Assembly (NCBI RefSeq): GCF_000429825.1
Contig: NZ_AUCP01000059.1
Span: 1-43,134 of the forward strand
DNA: 43,134 nt
Source: Cohnella thermotolerans DSM 17683
GTDB lineage: Bacteria > Bacillota > Bacilli > Paenibacillales > Paenibacillaceae
Direction: 5' to 3'
Every line of letters starts with the position of its first letter. The first letter of the stretch is position 1. This document shows, piece by piece, positions 7,213 through 16,701 of this stretch. The notes beneath the pieces were generated by a model. The model ran no database searches and was not told the DNA's origin. It was given only the letters and a program-made list of their open reading frames with translations. The translations under genes were made by a program, and so were the position numbers.

Positions 7213-8526
7213 ATGCTGAGCAAACAAAGAGTCGTTGCCTTAGGATTTCAGCACGTTCTGGCGATGTACGCCGGGGCCGTCGTCGTTCCGCTCATCGTCG
7301 GCGGGGCGCTCAAACTGAACGGCGAGCAGATGGCCTACTTGATCGCGGCCGATCTCTTCACCTGCGGGTTGGCCACACTGCTGCAAGTTCTGGGCACCAA
7401 GTATTTGGGCAGCAAGCTGCCGGTCGTGCTGGGCTGCACCTTCACGGCGGTCGGTCCGATCATCGCGATCGCGTCGGCGTCGAACCTGGCCACCGTGTAC
7501 GGGGCCATTATTTTGTCCGGCTTGTTCGTCGTTCTGGCCGCTCCCTTGTACGGCAGGCTGCTCAAGTTCTTCCCGAGGATCGTCACCGGCTCCGTTGTGA
7601 CGATTATCGGTTTATCCTTGATCCCGGTCGCCATGAACAATGCGGCGGGAGGAGAAGGGAGCGCGGATTTCGGCGAACCCCGCAACCTGCTGCTGGCGCT
7701 CGGCACGCTCGTCGTCATCCTGATCGTGAACCGTCTGGGCAAAGGCTTCCTGCGCTCCATCGCCGTTCTCATCGGCCTGGCCGCCGGCACCGCCGCCGGT
7801 TACGCGATGGGAATCGTCGACTTCTCGTCCGTAGGGGAAGCGTCGTGGCTTAGCATCGCGCAGCCGTTCTACTTCGGCACGCCTCAGATCGGCGTGACGG
7901 CCGTCGTCACGATGATCATCGTCAACATCGTCAGCATGGTGGAGTCGACCGGCGTCTATTTGGCGGTCGGCAAGGCGACGGACCAGCAGGTACGGCCGAA
8001 GCAGATCGTGAACGGTTTGCGCTCCGAGGGGCTGGCGATTATGCTGGGCGGGATTTTCAACGCTTTTCCGTACACGGCCTTCTCCCAGAATGTCGGATTG
8101 GTCGCGCTCACCCGGGTCAAATCGAGAGACGTCATCTTCGCGGCAGGCGGCATTATGGTCGTTCTCGGCTTGCTGCCCAAGCTGGCGGCCATTACGACGG
8201 TTATCCCGACTGCCGTGCTGGGCGGCGCCATGATCGTCATGTTCGGCTCCGTCGCGGCGTCCGGCATTTCGATTCTGTCCGAGGTCGATCTGCGCAAGGA
8301 CGGCAACATGCTGATCGTCGCGTCTTCCATTGCCGTCGGCCTCGGTTCGGCCGTGCTGCCGGGCATGTTCGAGCATTTGCCCGACTTTGCGAAGATGCTG
8401 CTGCAGAACGGCATCGTGACCGGATCGCTGACCGCCGTGCTGCTGAATTTGCTGCAGTCCGGGACGGGCCGATCTTCGTCCGAATCCGGCCCGGCGGAAA
8501 ACCCGATTCCGACCGAAGCCGTCTGA
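7213..8526 (+). CDS. pbuX: Xanthine permease, NCS2 family
   Basis: A 437-aa membrane protein of the nucleobase-cation symporter 2 family with about 12-14 hydrophobic segments. Family signatures include QHVLAMYAGAVVVPLIVGGAL near the N terminus, GSKLPVVLGCTFTAVGP, the VESTGVYLAVGK region of helix 8 and FNAFPYTAFSQNVGLVALTRV of helix 10. It imports xanthine for the phosphoribosyltransferase encoded one base upstream, and shares its riboswitch. The C-terminal tail is Ser/Pro-rich. The purine preference is taken from the xpt context rather than from a specific residue. Confidence 0.95.
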   Translation: MLSKQRVVALGFQHVLAMYAGAVVVPLIVGGALKLNGEQMAYLIAADLFTCGLATLLQVLGTKYLGSKLPVVLGCTFTAVGPIIAIASASNLATVYGAIILSGLFVVLAAPLYGRLLKFFPRIVTGSVVTIIGLSLIPVAMNNAAGGEGSADFGEPRNLLLALGTLVVILIVNRLGKGFLRSIAVLIGLAAGTAAGYAMGIVDFSSVGEASWLSIAQPFYFGTPQIGVTAVVTMIIVNIVSMVESTGVYLAVGKATDQQVRPKQIVNGLRSEGLAIMLGGIFNAFPYTAFSQNVGLVALTRVKSRDVIFAAGGIMVVLGLLPKLAAITTVIPTAVLGGAMIVMFGSVAASGISILSEVDLRKDGNMLIVASSIAVGLGSAVLPGMFEHLPDFAKMLLQNGIVTGSLTAVLLNLLQSGTGRSSSESGPAENPIPTEAV

Positions 8527-8586
8527 TGGCCGGGCAGCCCGTTCCAACCTGGAAGGTGTACGGATCGCCGTCGATCTAACGACAAA

Positions 8587-8607
8587 GAAGAGGCTCGCCG
8601 CCTCTTC
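8587..8607. terminator. Convergent terminator between pbuX and the dehydrogenase gene
   Basis: GAAGAGGC (8587-8594), loop TCGCC, GCCTCTTC (8600-8607): a perfect 8-bp stem. The minus strand has TTTGTC after it; the plus-strand T-run is poorer. Confidence 0.7.
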
Positions 8608-8628
8608 CCCGTCCTCTTTAAGGATGAT

Positions 8629-9510
8629 CTAAATCCGACGTCCGATCCATTCTTCGTACACGCGCGCCAGCGCCGCCAAATCTTCGTCGCCGTAGCCCTT
8701 GGCCTGGCCGGCCTGGAACAGGCTCTTGGCGGCTTCCAGCATCGGCGTCGGAACGCCCATGCCGTCGGACAGCACGGACGACAGCTTCAGGTCCTTCAGC
8801 ATGAGGGAGAGCGCGAACTGGACGGAATAGTCGCCCGCGATCACTTTCTTGCCCTTGAGGTCCGCTTGCTTGCTGGCCGCCCCTCCGCCTTGAACGACGC
8901 GCAGGAACGCCTCCATGTCGAGCCCGCCCTTCGCGGCGATGGACATGCCTTCGATCAGCCCGGCGGCGTTGATGCCCACGATCGTGTTGTGGCACAGCTT
9001 GGCCGTCGCGCCGCTGCCGCTCTCGCCCATATAGACGATCTCTCTGCCCATGGCGAGGAAAATGTCGCGGTTCGCTTCGACCGTCTCCCGGTCGCCGCCG
9101 ACCATGAACAGCAGCGTGCCGTCCGTGGCTCCGTCTTTGCTGCCGGTAACGGGAGCGTCGAGGAAGGAAGCGCCCTTCGCCGCAATATCCTTCGCCAGAC
9201 GGCGGGCGAGGGAGGGCGAGATCGTGCTGCTGTCGATGACGGTCGCGCCCGGCTTCAGCCCGGCCAGGACGCCTTGCTCTCCGTAATAAACTTCTTCCAC
9301 CGCGCTGTCGTTGCTGATGATCGAGATGACGACATCCGCGCTCCCGGCGGCTTCCCGCGGAGTCGAAGCAGCGGTTGCGCCCGCTTGGAGCAGCCCGTCG
9401 GCTTTGCCGGGCGTCCGGTTATAGACGGTAACGGCGTAATGATGGCGGAGGAGATTGGCGGCCATGGGCGAACCCATCGTGCCGAGTCCGATAAAGGCGA
9501 TAGCGGTCAT
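8629..9510 (-). CDS. NAD(P)-dependent beta-hydroxyacid dehydrogenase (3-hydroxyisobutyrate dehydrogenase / tartronate semialdehyde reductase type)
   Basis: A 293-aa soluble oxidoreductase. The N-terminal Rossmann fold has GLGTMG at residues 8-13, the substrate-binding signature is DAPVTGS (118-124), and the catalytic lysine is K171 in GSGATAKLCHN with N175 four residues on. An all-alpha C-terminal domain (about 165-293) completes the family architecture. AAAGGAGAG precedes the ATG. The exact substrate (3-hydroxyisobutyrate, tartronate semialdehyde, succinic semialdehyde or similar) cannot be read from these motifs, and neighbours (pbuX and pgi) give no pathway context. It appears to be a single-gene unit. 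Confidence 0.9.
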   Translation of the reverse strand: MTAIAFIGLGTMGSPMAANLLRHHYAVTVYNRTPGKADGLLQAGATAASTPREAAGSADVVISIISNDSAVEEVYYGEQGVLAGLKPGATVIDSSTISPSLARRLAKDIAAKGASFLDAPVTGSKDGATDGTLLFMVGGDRETVEANRDIFLAMGREIVYMGESGSGATAKLCHNTIVGINAAGLIEGMSIAAKGGLDMEAFLRVVQGGGAASKQADLKGKKVIAGDYSVQFALSLMLKDLKLSSVLSDGMGVPTPMLEAAKSLFQAGQAKGYGDEDLAALARVYEEWIGRRI

Positions 9511-9625
9511 GTCGTTGTTCTCTCCTTTTGTCCTCTATTCCCCTTATTCTAATGAAAATGAGCGCTTTTTGAAAGCCGAACGCCGCTAACCGGACATCAC
9601 GGTTTTGTCCGGGCCTCCTTCAAAC

Positions 9626-9654
9626 TTGTGTTGCAATCCATTTTTAAGTATCCT
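9626..9654 (+). promoter_or_regulatory. Possible pgi promoter
   Basis: TTGTGT (9626-9631), 17-bp spacer, TATCCT (9649-9654). Both boxes deviate from consensus, but spacing and position, 53 bp upstream of the start codon, fit. Confidence 0.4.
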
Positions 9655-9706
9655 TAAGCTACGGTGTTTCGACACGATTGGTGAAAAATGAAGGGAGCAA
9701 TAACAA

Positions 9707-11056
9707 GTGAGTCAAAGCATTCGACTGGACTATTCCAAAGCCCTCAAATTCGTAGGGCAACATGAGATCGACAACCTGGCGCCCGCCGTCAAGCTGGCGC
9801 ATGAACAGTTACATAACGGAACCGGAGCCGGTTCCGATTATTTGGGTTGGATCAATCTGCCTTTCGATTACGACAAGGAAGAATTCGCCCGCATCCAGCA
9901 GGCGGCCAAGAAGATCCAATCCGATTCCGACGCGCTCGTCGTCATCGGCATCGGCGGCTCTTACCTCGGCGCCCGCGCCGCGATCGAGATGCTGTCGCAC
10001 TCGTTCTACAACACGCTGTCCAAGGAACAGCGCAAGACGCCGCAAATTTTCTTCGCCGGCAACAACATCAGCTCCACCTACATGACCCATCTGCTGCAGG
10101 CGCTCGAAGGCAAGGACTGGTCGATCAACGTCATCTCCAAGTCCGGCACGACGACCGAGCCGGCCGTCGCTTTCCGCATTTTCCGCGAGGCGCTGGAGAA
10201 CAAATACGGCAAGGAAGAAGCCAAGAAGCGCATTTACGCCACGACGGACAAGGCGCGCGGAGCGCTCAAGAAGCTGGCGACCGAGGAAGGCTACGAGACG
10301 TTCGTCATTCCGGACGACGTCGGCGGCCGTTATTCCGTGCTGACCGCGGTAGGTCTCCTGCCGATCGCCACGGCGGGCATCGACATCGAAGAGATTATGA
10401 AGGGCGCGCAAGAAGCGGCTACCGAGTATAATAACGCCAACGTAAGCGAGAACCCGGCCTATCAGTACGCGGCTATCCGCAACGCGCTGTACCGCAAGGG
10501 CAAGACGGTCGAAATTCTCGTCAACTACGAGCCCGGCTTGCACTTCGTGTCCGAATGGTGGAAGCAACTGTACGGGGAGAGCGAAGGCAAGGACTACAAG
10601 GGCATTTACCCGGCGTCCGTCGACTTCTCCACCGACCTGCACTCCATGGGGCAGTTCATTCAGGAAGGCAACCGCATCATTTTCGAGACGGTTATCCAAG
10701 TCGGCGAAGTGAGCGAACAAATTACGATCAAGAGCGATCCGGACGATCTCGACGGACTGAACTTCCTGGCCGGCAAGACGGTCGATTTCGTCAACAAGAA
10801 GGCGTTCGAAGGCACGATTCTCGCGCATACGGACGGCAACGTGCCGAACCTCGTCGTGCACATTCCGGACATGTCCCCGCGCTCGTTCGGCAAGCTCGTT
10901 TACTTCTTCGAGATCGCCTGCGGCGTCAGCGGCTATCTGCTCGGCGTTAACCCGTTCGACCAACCGGGCGTCGAAGCGTACAAAGTCAACATGTTCGCGC
11001 TGCTCGGCAAGCCGGGCTTCGAAGAGAAGAAGAAGGAGCTGGAAGCGCGCCTCTAA
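9707..11056 (+). CDS. pgi: Glucose-6-phosphate isomerase
   Basis: A 449-aa cytosolic enzyme interconverting glucose-6-phosphate and fructose-6-phosphate in glycolysis and gluconeogenesis. SIS-domain phosphosugar motifs are clear: [12 protein letters not shown] (79-90), SKSGTTTEP (144-152) and [14 protein letters not shown]. The catalytic Glu lies in ESEGKD (291-296), and [18 protein letters not shown] and HTDGNVPNL are typical of the short bacterial form. The start is GTG at 9707, preceded by GGGAG. It is followed by a strong terminator and stands alone. The gene seems intact and full length. Confidence 0.98.
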   Translation: MSQSIRLDYSKALKFVGQHEIDNLAPAVKLAHEQLHNGTGAGSDYLGWINLPFDYDKEEFARIQQAAKKIQSDSDALVVIGIGGSYLGARAAIEMLSHSFYNTLSKEQRKTPQIFFAGNNISSTYMTHLLQALEGKDWSINVISKSGTTTEPAVAFRIFREALENKYGKEEAKKRIYATTDKARGALKKLATEEGYETFVIPDDVGGRYSVLTAVGLLPIATAGIDIEEIMKGAQEAATEYNNANVSENPAYQYAAIRNALYRKGKTVEILVNYEPGLHFVSEWWKQLYGESEGKDYKGIYPASVDFSTDLHSMGQFIQEGNRIIFETVIQVGEVSEQITIKSDPDDLDGLNFLAGKTVDFVNKKAFEGTILAHTDGNVPNLVVHIPDMSPRSFGKLVYFFEIACGVSGYLLGVNPFDQPGVEAYKVNMFALLGKPGFEEKKKELEARL

Positions 11057-11097
11057 TCGGCGTCGTTCCCCGTTCCGACCATCCTGTTGCCGCATCG

Positions 11098-11138
11098 GCC
11101 TCCGGACGCGAAAGTTCGCGTCTCCGGGGGCTTTTTTT
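11098..11138 (+). terminator. Intrinsic terminator of pgi
   Basis: GCCTCCGGACGCGAA pairs with the arm TTCGCGTCTCCGGGGGC (one bulge/mismatch) and is followed by TTTTTTT at 11132-11138. Confidence 0.9.
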
Positions 11139-11220
11139 CACGATTCCGGGGACGTCGAAGCGTTTTGGTTTAAAGCCGTTCGTGTTAAGATAGTGCAAGC
11201 GCCATGCAAAGAGAGGAAGA

Positions 11221-11859
11221 ATGAAGTTGCTGCCCAGATACGCTACGGTAAGACAATACGGAGAGAGCGAGATCGTCAACAAAAAATCGCGGTTCATCGG
11301 CCACGCGAAGCCGGTCTCCAGCGAGGAGGAGGCGGTAGCGTTCGTCGAGGAGATCAAGAAGCGGCATTGGAACGCCACGCACAACTGCTCGGCGTACGTG
11401 GTCGGGGAGCGGGACGAATTCCAGAAGGCGCTGGACGACGGGGAGCCGAGCGGAACGGCGGGCAAGCCGATTCTGGAAGTGATCAAGCACCGCGGCCTGA
11501 AAAACGTGGCGGTCGTCGTCACCCGCTATTTCGGCGGCATTCTGCTCGGCGCGGGCGGGCTCGTCCGCGCTTACACGGACGGCGCCGTTGCGGGAATCGA
11601 CGCCGCGCAGCCGATCGTCAAAGTGCTGCACAAGGAAATTATCGTAGATGTGGATTATACGTGGTACGGCAAGCTGGAGAACGAGCTGCGCGGCCGCAAC
11701 GCCCGGGTCGGCGACGTCTCGTTCACCGACCGGGTGCGGATCGTCTGCCTCCCGGAGGTCGCGGAAGCCGAACGCTTCGCTGCGTGGATTACCGATCTGA
11801 CGCAAGGTCAGGCGGTTCTGGAGACGGGCGAGGAGAAATATTTCATCGAAGGCGAATGA
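11221..11859 (+). CDS. YigZ/IMPACT family protein (YvyE-like)
   Basis: A 212-aa protein with the UPF0029/IMPACT N-terminal domain (about 1-125): KKSRFIGHAKPV, KKRHWNATHNCSAYVVG, DDGEPSGTAGKPILEVI and VVTRYFGGILLGAGGLVRAY are all classic signature stretches. The C-terminal ~80 residues form the ferredoxin-like DUF1949 domain. The eukaryotic relative IMPACT regulates the kinase GCN2; the bacterial role is not settled and may involve translation or nucleotide binding. The start ATG follows AGAGGAAG. It converges with yjbQ, with only 18 bp between the stop codons. Confidence 0.93.
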   Translation: MKLLPRYATVRQYGESEIVNKKSRFIGHAKPVSSEEEAVAFVEEIKKRHWNATHNCSAYVVGERDEFQKALDDGEPSGTAGKPILEVIKHRGLKNVAVVVTRYFGGILLGAGGLVRAYTDGAVAGIDAAQPIVKVLHKEIIVDVDYTWYGKLENELRGRNARVGDVSFTDRVRIVCLPEVAEAERFAAWITDLTQGQAVLETGEEKYFIEGE

Positions 11860-11877
11860 GAGCGGAGGTCCCCTGCT

Positions 11878-12279
11878 CTAGCCCCGCAAAATTTTCACGA
11901 AATACTCCCGGTCCCTCGGACCGTCGAATTCGCAGAAGTAGATGCCTTGCCATCGGCCCAGCAGCAGGCGTCCACCGGTGATAATGACGCTCTGGGACGA
12001 GCCGGCGGTGATCGCCTTCAAGTGGGCCGCCGTGTTGCCCTCCGCGTGCCGGTACTTCGGATGCTCCCACGGATAAACCTCGTCGAGCCGCATCAAGACG
12101 TCCCGCTTCACGTCGGGATCGGCGTTCTCGTTGATGGCGATGCCCGCCGTCGTATGCGGGCAATAGACGAGCGCGATCCCTTCGTCCGCTCCGGCGCGGG
12201 ATACGATGGAGGCGACCTGCCTCGTAATGTCGATCATCTCGTCTCTTCTGGACGTGCGGAGCTGTTCGCGGTGCAGCAT
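11878..12279 (-). CDS. YjbQ / UPF0047 family protein
   Basis: A 133-aa protein of the YjbQ family, a small beta-barrel trimer. Signature segments: [45 protein letters not shown] and [16 protein letters not shown]. The conserved His and Asp residues cluster at the proposed active site; E. coli YjbQ has weak thiamin phosphate synthase activity, but the physiological role is unclear. The start at 12279 (MLHREQ) is best supported, with AAGGAGG about eight bases upstream; ATG 12285 would sit only two or three bases from it. It is divergent from the sulfate transporter operon. Confidence 0.9.
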   Translation of the reverse strand: MLHREQLRTSRRDEMIDITRQVASIVSRAGADEGIALVYCPHTTAGIAINENADPDVKRDVLMRLDEVYPWEHPKYRHAEGNTAAHLKAITAGSSQSVIITGGRLLLGRWQGIYFCEFDGPRDREYFVKILRG

Positions 12280-12432
12280 CGTCATCCCCTCCTTGTCCGT
12301 TCGGTCCTCCTTATTATAGCGAACGCTGCCCGGGCGGAACAAATATCCCGGTTTTTTCGAACCGTTCATCACGTTCACGTATAGGCTGTATAAAGAATAT
12401 TGATAAAAGGGCGTTTTTTCGACTTTTTTGGA

Positions 12433-12462
12433 TTGACGGAGAAGGCGTATTTCTGCTACATT
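12433..12462 (+). promoter_or_regulatory. Promoter of the sulfate transporter operon
   Basis: TTGACG (12433-12438), 18-bp spacer, TACATT (12457-12462), about 65 bp upstream of the GTG start. Confidence 0.6.
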
Positions 12463-12474
12463 AGCAATACCGAC

Positions 12475-12490
12475 TAATTTAATAGGAATT
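12475..12490 (+). promoter_or_regulatory. Possible operator of a cysteine/sulfur regulator
   Basis: TAATTTAATAGGAATT lies just downstream of the predicted transcription start. It resembles the AT-rich GGAATT-containing sites bound by CymR-type regulators of sulfur genes in low-GC Gram-positives, from memory. Functional context fits, but similarity is loose. Confidence 0.25.
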
Positions 12491-12527
12491 ATATTGATGG
12501 CCCAACATCTCCGGGAGGTTCGCATAC

Positions 12528-13343
12528 GTGACCAACATGCTGCAGAGCCGATGGTGGAGCTGGGGTTTCCGCAGCGCCGTGATGCTTTATTTCGCCGTTC
12601 TCATCGTGCTTCCGATTCTAGGTATTTACGGCCAATCGTTGTCCGACGGCTGGTCCGCACTCCTCGGCAATTTGACGGAACCGCTCGCTTGGAAGGCCGT
12701 TCTGCTCACCTTTAAACTCGCCCTGATCGCCACGGCGGTCAACGCGCTGATCGGCACGTTGGCCGGTTGGGTGCTCATCCGGTACCGGTTCCCGGGCCGG
12801 CAGCTGTTAAACAGCATGGTCGATTTGCCTTTCGCGCTTCCGACGGCCGTTGTCGGCCTGATGATCATGCTGCTACTCGGACCCCGCAGCGCAGTCGGCC
12901 AATGGGCCGATTCCATGGGGTTCACCATTTTGTTCCACGAGCCGGCGATCGTCGTCGCGATGGTGTTCGTGACGTTCCCGTTCGTCATTCGCGCCGTCCA
13001 GCCGCTGCTGGAGGAGATGGACGCTTCCGAGGAAGAAGCCGCCTATACGATGGGAGCTTCGAAGGCGAGGACGTTCTTCCGCGTTATTCTGCCGTCGATG
13101 ATGCCGGGCATCGTCAGCGGCTCGATGCTCGCCTTCTCCCGGGCGCTGGCGGAGTTCGGCGCGGTCGTGCTCGTCGCCGGCAACATTCCGGGCCGAACGC
13201 TCGTCGCGTCGGTTTACATTTTCGGCCAGATCGAGAGCGACAATCCCGCCGGAGCCGCGGCCGTATCCGTGCTGCTGCTCACCTTCTCGTTCGTCATTTT
13301 GTGGCTCGTCAGCTACGTGCAAGCGCGGAGGACGGGACGATGA
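12528..13343 (+). CDS. cysT: Sulfate/thiosulfate ABC transporter permease CysT
   Basis: A 271-aa inner-membrane permease with six predicted helices. The EAA loop reads [20 protein letters not shown] (about residues 165-185), and [20 protein letters not shown] near the C terminus is typical of CysT/CysU. It pairs with CysW to form the channel for sulfate. The GTG at 12528 follows GGGAGG; the ATG four codons on is a minor alternative. The stop codon overlaps the cysW start by four bases, so translation is coupled. Confidence 0.93.
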   Translation: MTNMLQSRWWSWGFRSAVMLYFAVLIVLPILGIYGQSLSDGWSALLGNLTEPLAWKAVLLTFKLALIATAVNALIGTLAGWVLIRYRFPGRQLLNSMVDLPFALPTAVVGLMIMLLLGPRSAVGQWADSMGFTILFHEPAIVVAMVFVTFPFVIRAVQPLLEEMDASEEEAAYTMGASKARTFFRVILPSMMPGIVSGSMLAFSRALAEFGAVVLVAGNIPGRTLVASVYIFGQIESDNPAGAAAVSVLLLTFSFVILWLVSYVQARRTGR

Positions 13344-14137
13344 TGAGAAGACTATGGATCGCTTTGACGTTTGTCGTATTCGCCCTGCTGCTCGGGGCGC
13401 CGGTCGTCCGCATCGCGGCGGGAGCCTGGGACGACGGCTGGAGCGGCTTCGCAGGCGGCATTGCGAGGCCCGAGGCGCTGCATGCGCTTCTGATGACGGG
13501 AATCATCGTCGTCATCGTCACGCTCGTCAATACGCTGTTCGGCGTCATGCTGGCGCTCTATCTGGTGCGGGCCAATTGGCTCGGACCGCAGCTCAAGCGC
13601 ATTTTGAACAGCGTGGTCGATCTACCGTTCGCCGTCTCGCCCGTTATCGGCGGGCTGATGATCGTCCTGCTGCTCGGGCCGGATACGGTCATCGGCTCGC
13701 TGCTGAACAAAGCCGGCGTCGACATCGTCTATGCGCTGCCGGGCATGGTCATCGCGACGCTGTTCGTGACGTTCCCGCTCGTCATTCGCGAAGTGATGCC
13801 GGTGCTGCAGGAGATCGGCAGCCAGCAGGAGGAAGCGGCGCAACTGCTCGGCGCGTATCCGTGGACGATTTTCTGGCGGGTGACGTGGCCGTCGATCCGC
13901 TGGAGCGTCGTCTACGGCGTCGTGCTGACGGTGGCCAGGACGCTTGGGGAGTTCGGGGCCGTGCTCGTCGTGTCGGGCAACATTTTGTTCAAGACGCAGA
14001 CGGCGACCACGCTCGTTTATCAGGATGTCGAGAACTTCAACTTGACGGCCGCCAACGCGGTGGCCCTCGTCCTCGCCGCCTGTTCCGTCGTGTTGCTGCT
14101 GTTCATGGAATGGGCCAAGTCCCGCAAGGAGCGTTAA
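13340..14137 (+). CDS. cysW: Sulfate/thiosulfate ABC transporter permease CysW
   Basis: A 265-aa membrane protein with about six helices, homologous to CysT. The EAA loop is QEEAAQLLGAYPWTIFWRVT, and ARTLGEFGAVLVVSGNILFKT and TTLVYQDVENFN are strong CysW signatures. The ATG overlaps the cysT TGA (ATGA), and a second ATG follows immediately, so the exact first residue is ambiguous by one. It acts in the membrane with CysT, CysA and the binding protein. Confidence 0.94.
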   Translation: MMRRLWIALTFVVFALLLGAPVVRIAAGAWDDGWSGFAGGIARPEALHALLMTGIIVVIVTLVNTLFGVMLALYLVRANWLGPQLKRILNSVVDLPFAVSPVIGGLMIVLLLGPDTVIGSLLNKAGVDIVYALPGMVIATLFVTFPLVIREVMPVLQEIGSQQEEAAQLLGAYPWTIFWRVTWPSIRWSVVYGVVLTVARTLGEFGAVLVVSGNILFKTQTATTLVYQDVENFNLTAANAVALVLAACSVVLLLFMEWAKSRKER

Positions 14138-14175
14138 GGCCAACAACGATCACGATCCGATAAGGGGTGCGTAAC

Positions 14176-15240
14176 ATGCATGTTGAGGTGCGCGGCTTAA
14201 ACAAGAAGTTCGGAGAATTTCACGCGGTGAAGGACGTCGAATTTACGATCGAGACAGGGCAGCTTATCGGCCTGCTCGGACCGAGCGGCGGCGGCAAAAC
14301 GTCCATTTTGCGCATGCTCGCCGGACTGGAGACGCCGGATACGGGCGATATCGTGTTCCATGGGAAGCGCGTGAACGACTTGCCGCCGCAGGAGCGGGGA
14401 ATCGGGTTCGTGTTCCAGAACTACGCGTTGTTCAAACATATGACGGTTACGGAAAATATTTCGTTCGGCCTGGAAGTGAAGAAGTGGCCGAAAGCCAAAA
14501 TCAGGGAGCGGGTCGCGGAGCTGGTGGAGCTGACGGGGTTGTCCGGCTTCGAGAAGCGGTATCCGCACCAGCTGTCCGGCGGCCAGCGGCAGCGCGTCGC
14601 CTTCGCCCGGGCGCTCGCGCCCGAGCCGCAGCTGCTGCTGCTCGACGAGCCGTTCGCCGCCATCGACGCGAAAATTCGCCACGAGCTGCGCTCCTGGCTC
14701 CGCGAGATGATCGACCGCCTCGGCATTACGTCGATCTTCGTCACGCACGATCAGGACGAGGCGATCGAAGTGGCGGACCAGATTATGATCATCAACCAGG
14801 GCCGCCTGGAGCAGAAGGGCACTCCCTGGGAAATATACAAGGATCCGAAGACGCCTTTCGTCGCCTCGTTCATCGGGGAATCGACGGTCATCGAAGACAT
14901 CGGCAAGCTGCGCGGCTTTGCGGATGCGGCGGCGATGCCGGGCACGAAAGGGCTCATTCGTCCGGAATACGTCGAAGTGGGCAAGGCGAACGAGTTCACC
15001 TTGCTGTCGGCGACCGAGACGGGCACCGTCAGCCATATCCACTTCCGCGGAAGCGAATGGCTCGTCGAGATCAAGATCGGCGATATCAAGCTGGTCACCT
15101 ACCGTTCGCTGGAGAAGCCGGTGCTGCACCCGGGCGAAGAAGTGCACGTTCTCGTGCATCGCGCTTATCTGTTCAACGACAACGACAGCTGGGTGACGGA
15201 AAACAAGCTGAAGGTGGATCCGCTGCCCGTCCATATTTGA
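14176..15240 (+). CDS. cysA: Sulfate/thiosulfate ABC transporter ATP-binding protein CysA
   Basis: A 354-aa ATPase that energises the CysT-CysW channel. Walker A GPSGGGKT is at residues 35-42, the Q-loop in FVFQNYALFKHM, signature LSGGQ at 133-137, Walker B LLLLDEP with Glu158, and the switch His191 in VTHDQDEAIEVAD. Residues after ~235 form the TOBE-like regulatory domain typical of CysA/MalK proteins. ATG 14176 has AAGGGG eight bases upstream; GTG 14167 would overlap that site. The downstream gene follows after 94 bp with no T-run terminator between, so they probably share a transcript. Confidence 0.96.
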   Translation: MHVEVRGLNKKFGEFHAVKDVEFTIETGQLIGLLGPSGGGKTSILRMLAGLETPDTGDIVFHGKRVNDLPPQERGIGFVFQNYALFKHMTVTENISFGLEVKKWPKAKIRERVAELVELTGLSGFEKRYPHQLSGGQRQRVAFARALAPEPQLLLLDEPFAAIDAKIRHELRSWLREMIDRLGITSIFVTHDQDEAIEVADQIMIINQGRLEQKGTPWEIYKDPKTPFVASFIGESTVIEDIGKLRGFADAAAMPGTKGLIRPEYVEVGKANEFTLLSATETGTVSHIHFRGSEWLVEIKIGDIKLVTYRSLEKPVLHPGEEVHVLVHRAYLFNDNDSWVTENKLKVDPLPVHI

Positions 15241-15334
15241 TTTTGCGGGCAGAGAGACCGGGGCGGTTCTGTCGGAGAACCGTCCCTTGCGCATGAGAAG
15301 CGGGAGCCTGCGTAGGCACCAGGGAGGCAAGTGA

Positions 15335-16438
15335 ATGTATCCGGATAACCGACAACAGGTCAAACGATGGAGAACCGGCCGAACCGGATGGCTCCTCGGG
15401 TGGCTCACTCTGGCGGTTTTCGTCGCGGGCTGCGGCGCGAACGGGAACGCGGCGGCGCCGGGCGGAGCGTCCGCATCCGCATCGGCGGCGGGAAGCGGCG
15501 GCAGCGTCACGCTCGTCATCGGAGCGTATTCGGTCGCCAAGGATGCGCTGCAGGAGATATTGCCCGCGTTCCGCGCGGAATGGAAAGCGAAAACCGGCCA
15601 GGACGTGAAGTTTCAGGAATCGTACGAAGCGTCCGGCACGCAAGCCCGGGCGATCGCGGGCGGCTTCGAAGCCGATGTCGCCGTTCTGTCCATGGAAGGC
15701 GACATCGACAAGGTCAAGCAAGCCGGGCTCATCCGCGGCGACTGGAAAGCGGGCGACGACGGCGGCATGGTGACGAGGTCGATCGTCGTGATGGGGACCC
15801 GGCCGGGGAATCCGCTGGGGATCCGGGAATTTGACGATTTGGCCAAGCCCGGGGTCAAAGTGCTGTATCCGAATCCGCAGACTTCCGGAGGGGCGCAGTG
15901 GGACATCAACGCGATCTACGGCGCGGGGCTCAAGGAGGCGGAGGAGCGGGAAGGCAAGAAGGACGAGGCGGCGGCGAAAGCGTTCCTCGCTTCCGTTCAC
16001 CGCAACGTCGAGTCGATGGATAAGAGCGGCCGGGCGTCGATGGCCGCCTTCGAATACGGCGTAGGCGACGTGATCGTCACCTACGAGAACGAATTGCTCG
16101 CCCGGATCGCGCAGGGCGTCAAATACGACGTCGTCACGCCAAGCCGGACGATTCTCATCGAGAATCCGGCGGCCGTAGTCGACGTGAACGCGGATAAGCA
16201 CGGCGTTCGCGAAGCGGCGGACGCGTTCGTGGCGTATCTCCACGGCGAGAAGGCGCAGACGATTTTCGCGGAGCACGGCTTCCGGCCGGTGAAAGCCGAT
16301 GTCGCCGCGAAATACGCAGCCGATTTTCCCCAGCCGAAGGAACTGTTCGATATCGGATATCTCGGAGGATGGGACGAGGTGCGCCAAAAGCTGTATTCCG
16401 ATAGAGGCGTCTGGTACCAGGTGCTGGCCGGACAATAA
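15335..16438 (+). CDS. sbp: Sulfate-binding lipoprotein
   Basis: A 367-aa periplasmic-type binding protein of the Sbp/CysP family, here tethered as a lipoprotein: hydrophobic stretch GWLLGWLTLAVFVAG then Cys33 in the lipobox VAGC, followed by a Gly/Ala/Ser linker (about 34-55). Family segments include ARAIAGGFEADVAVLSMEGDID, NPQTSGGAQWDINAIYG and DVIVTYENELLARI, which line the sulfate site. GGGAGG precedes the ATG. In most operons the binding protein comes first; here it is the last gene, after cysA. A terminator follows directly. Confidence 0.93.
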   Translation: MYPDNRQQVKRWRTGRTGWLLGWLTLAVFVAGCGANGNAAAPGGASASASAAGSGGSVTLVIGAYSVAKDALQEILPAFRAEWKAKTGQDVKFQESYEASGTQARAIAGGFEADVAVLSMEGDIDKVKQAGLIRGDWKAGDDGGMVTRSIVVMGTRPGNPLGIREFDDLAKPGVKVLYPNPQTSGGAQWDINAIYGAGLKEAEEREGKKDEAAAKAFLASVHRNVESMDKSGRASMAAFEYGVGDVIVTYENELLARIAQGVKYDVVTPSRTILIENPAAVVDVNADKHGVREAADAFVAYLHGEKAQTIFAEHGFRPVKADVAAKYAADFPQPKELFDIGYLGGWDEVRQKLYSDRGVWYQVLAGQ

Positions 16439-16449
16439 GAGCAAGAACG

Positions 16450-16473
16450 AAGAGGCTGCAAAGCCTCTTTTTT
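16450..16473 (+). terminator. Terminator of the sulfate operon
   Basis: AAGAGGCT (16450-16457), loop GCAA, AGCCTCTT (16462-16469), then TTTTT. A compact, perfect 8-bp stem. Confidence 0.9.
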
Positions 16474-16498
16474 AGTTAGATCCCGCCGTTCGCCTCGA

Positions 16499-16699
16499 TT
16501 AGCCTTCGGCGGCTTCCTTCAGCCAGACGGAGACGGACAATTCGTTGTCGCCCACGACGAGTCCGGTTCGGATGGGAGTGAAGGGCTTGTCCTGCAGGTA
16601 TACGGTCCGGACCAGGCGAAGCAGGAACAGCAACTGCTCCACGTCGGGGCAATCGTACTCGGTCGCCGGACCGTTCGGCTTGTGCCAGACGACTCGCAT
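16499..16699 (-). CDS. Small protein of unknown function (66 aa)
   Basis: A 66-aa protein starting MRVVWHKPNGPATEYDCPDV and ending in LKEAAEG, with no membrane segment. It starts two bases after the stop of the 35-aa membrane peptide gene, whose 3' end (GAGGAGGAG) supplies the ribosome site. The central stretch LLFLLRLVRTVYLQ could be an amphipathic helix, flanked by beta-prone ends, which suggests a compact alpha/beta fold. I do not recognise the family. The operon faces an XRE regulator across a shared promoter region and ends convergently with the sulfate operon. Confidence 0.7.
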   Translation of the reverse strand: MRVVWHKPNGPATEYDCPDVEQLLFLLRLVRTVYLQDKPFTPIRTGLVVGDNELSVSVWLKEAAEG

Positions 16700-16701
16700 C
16701 G

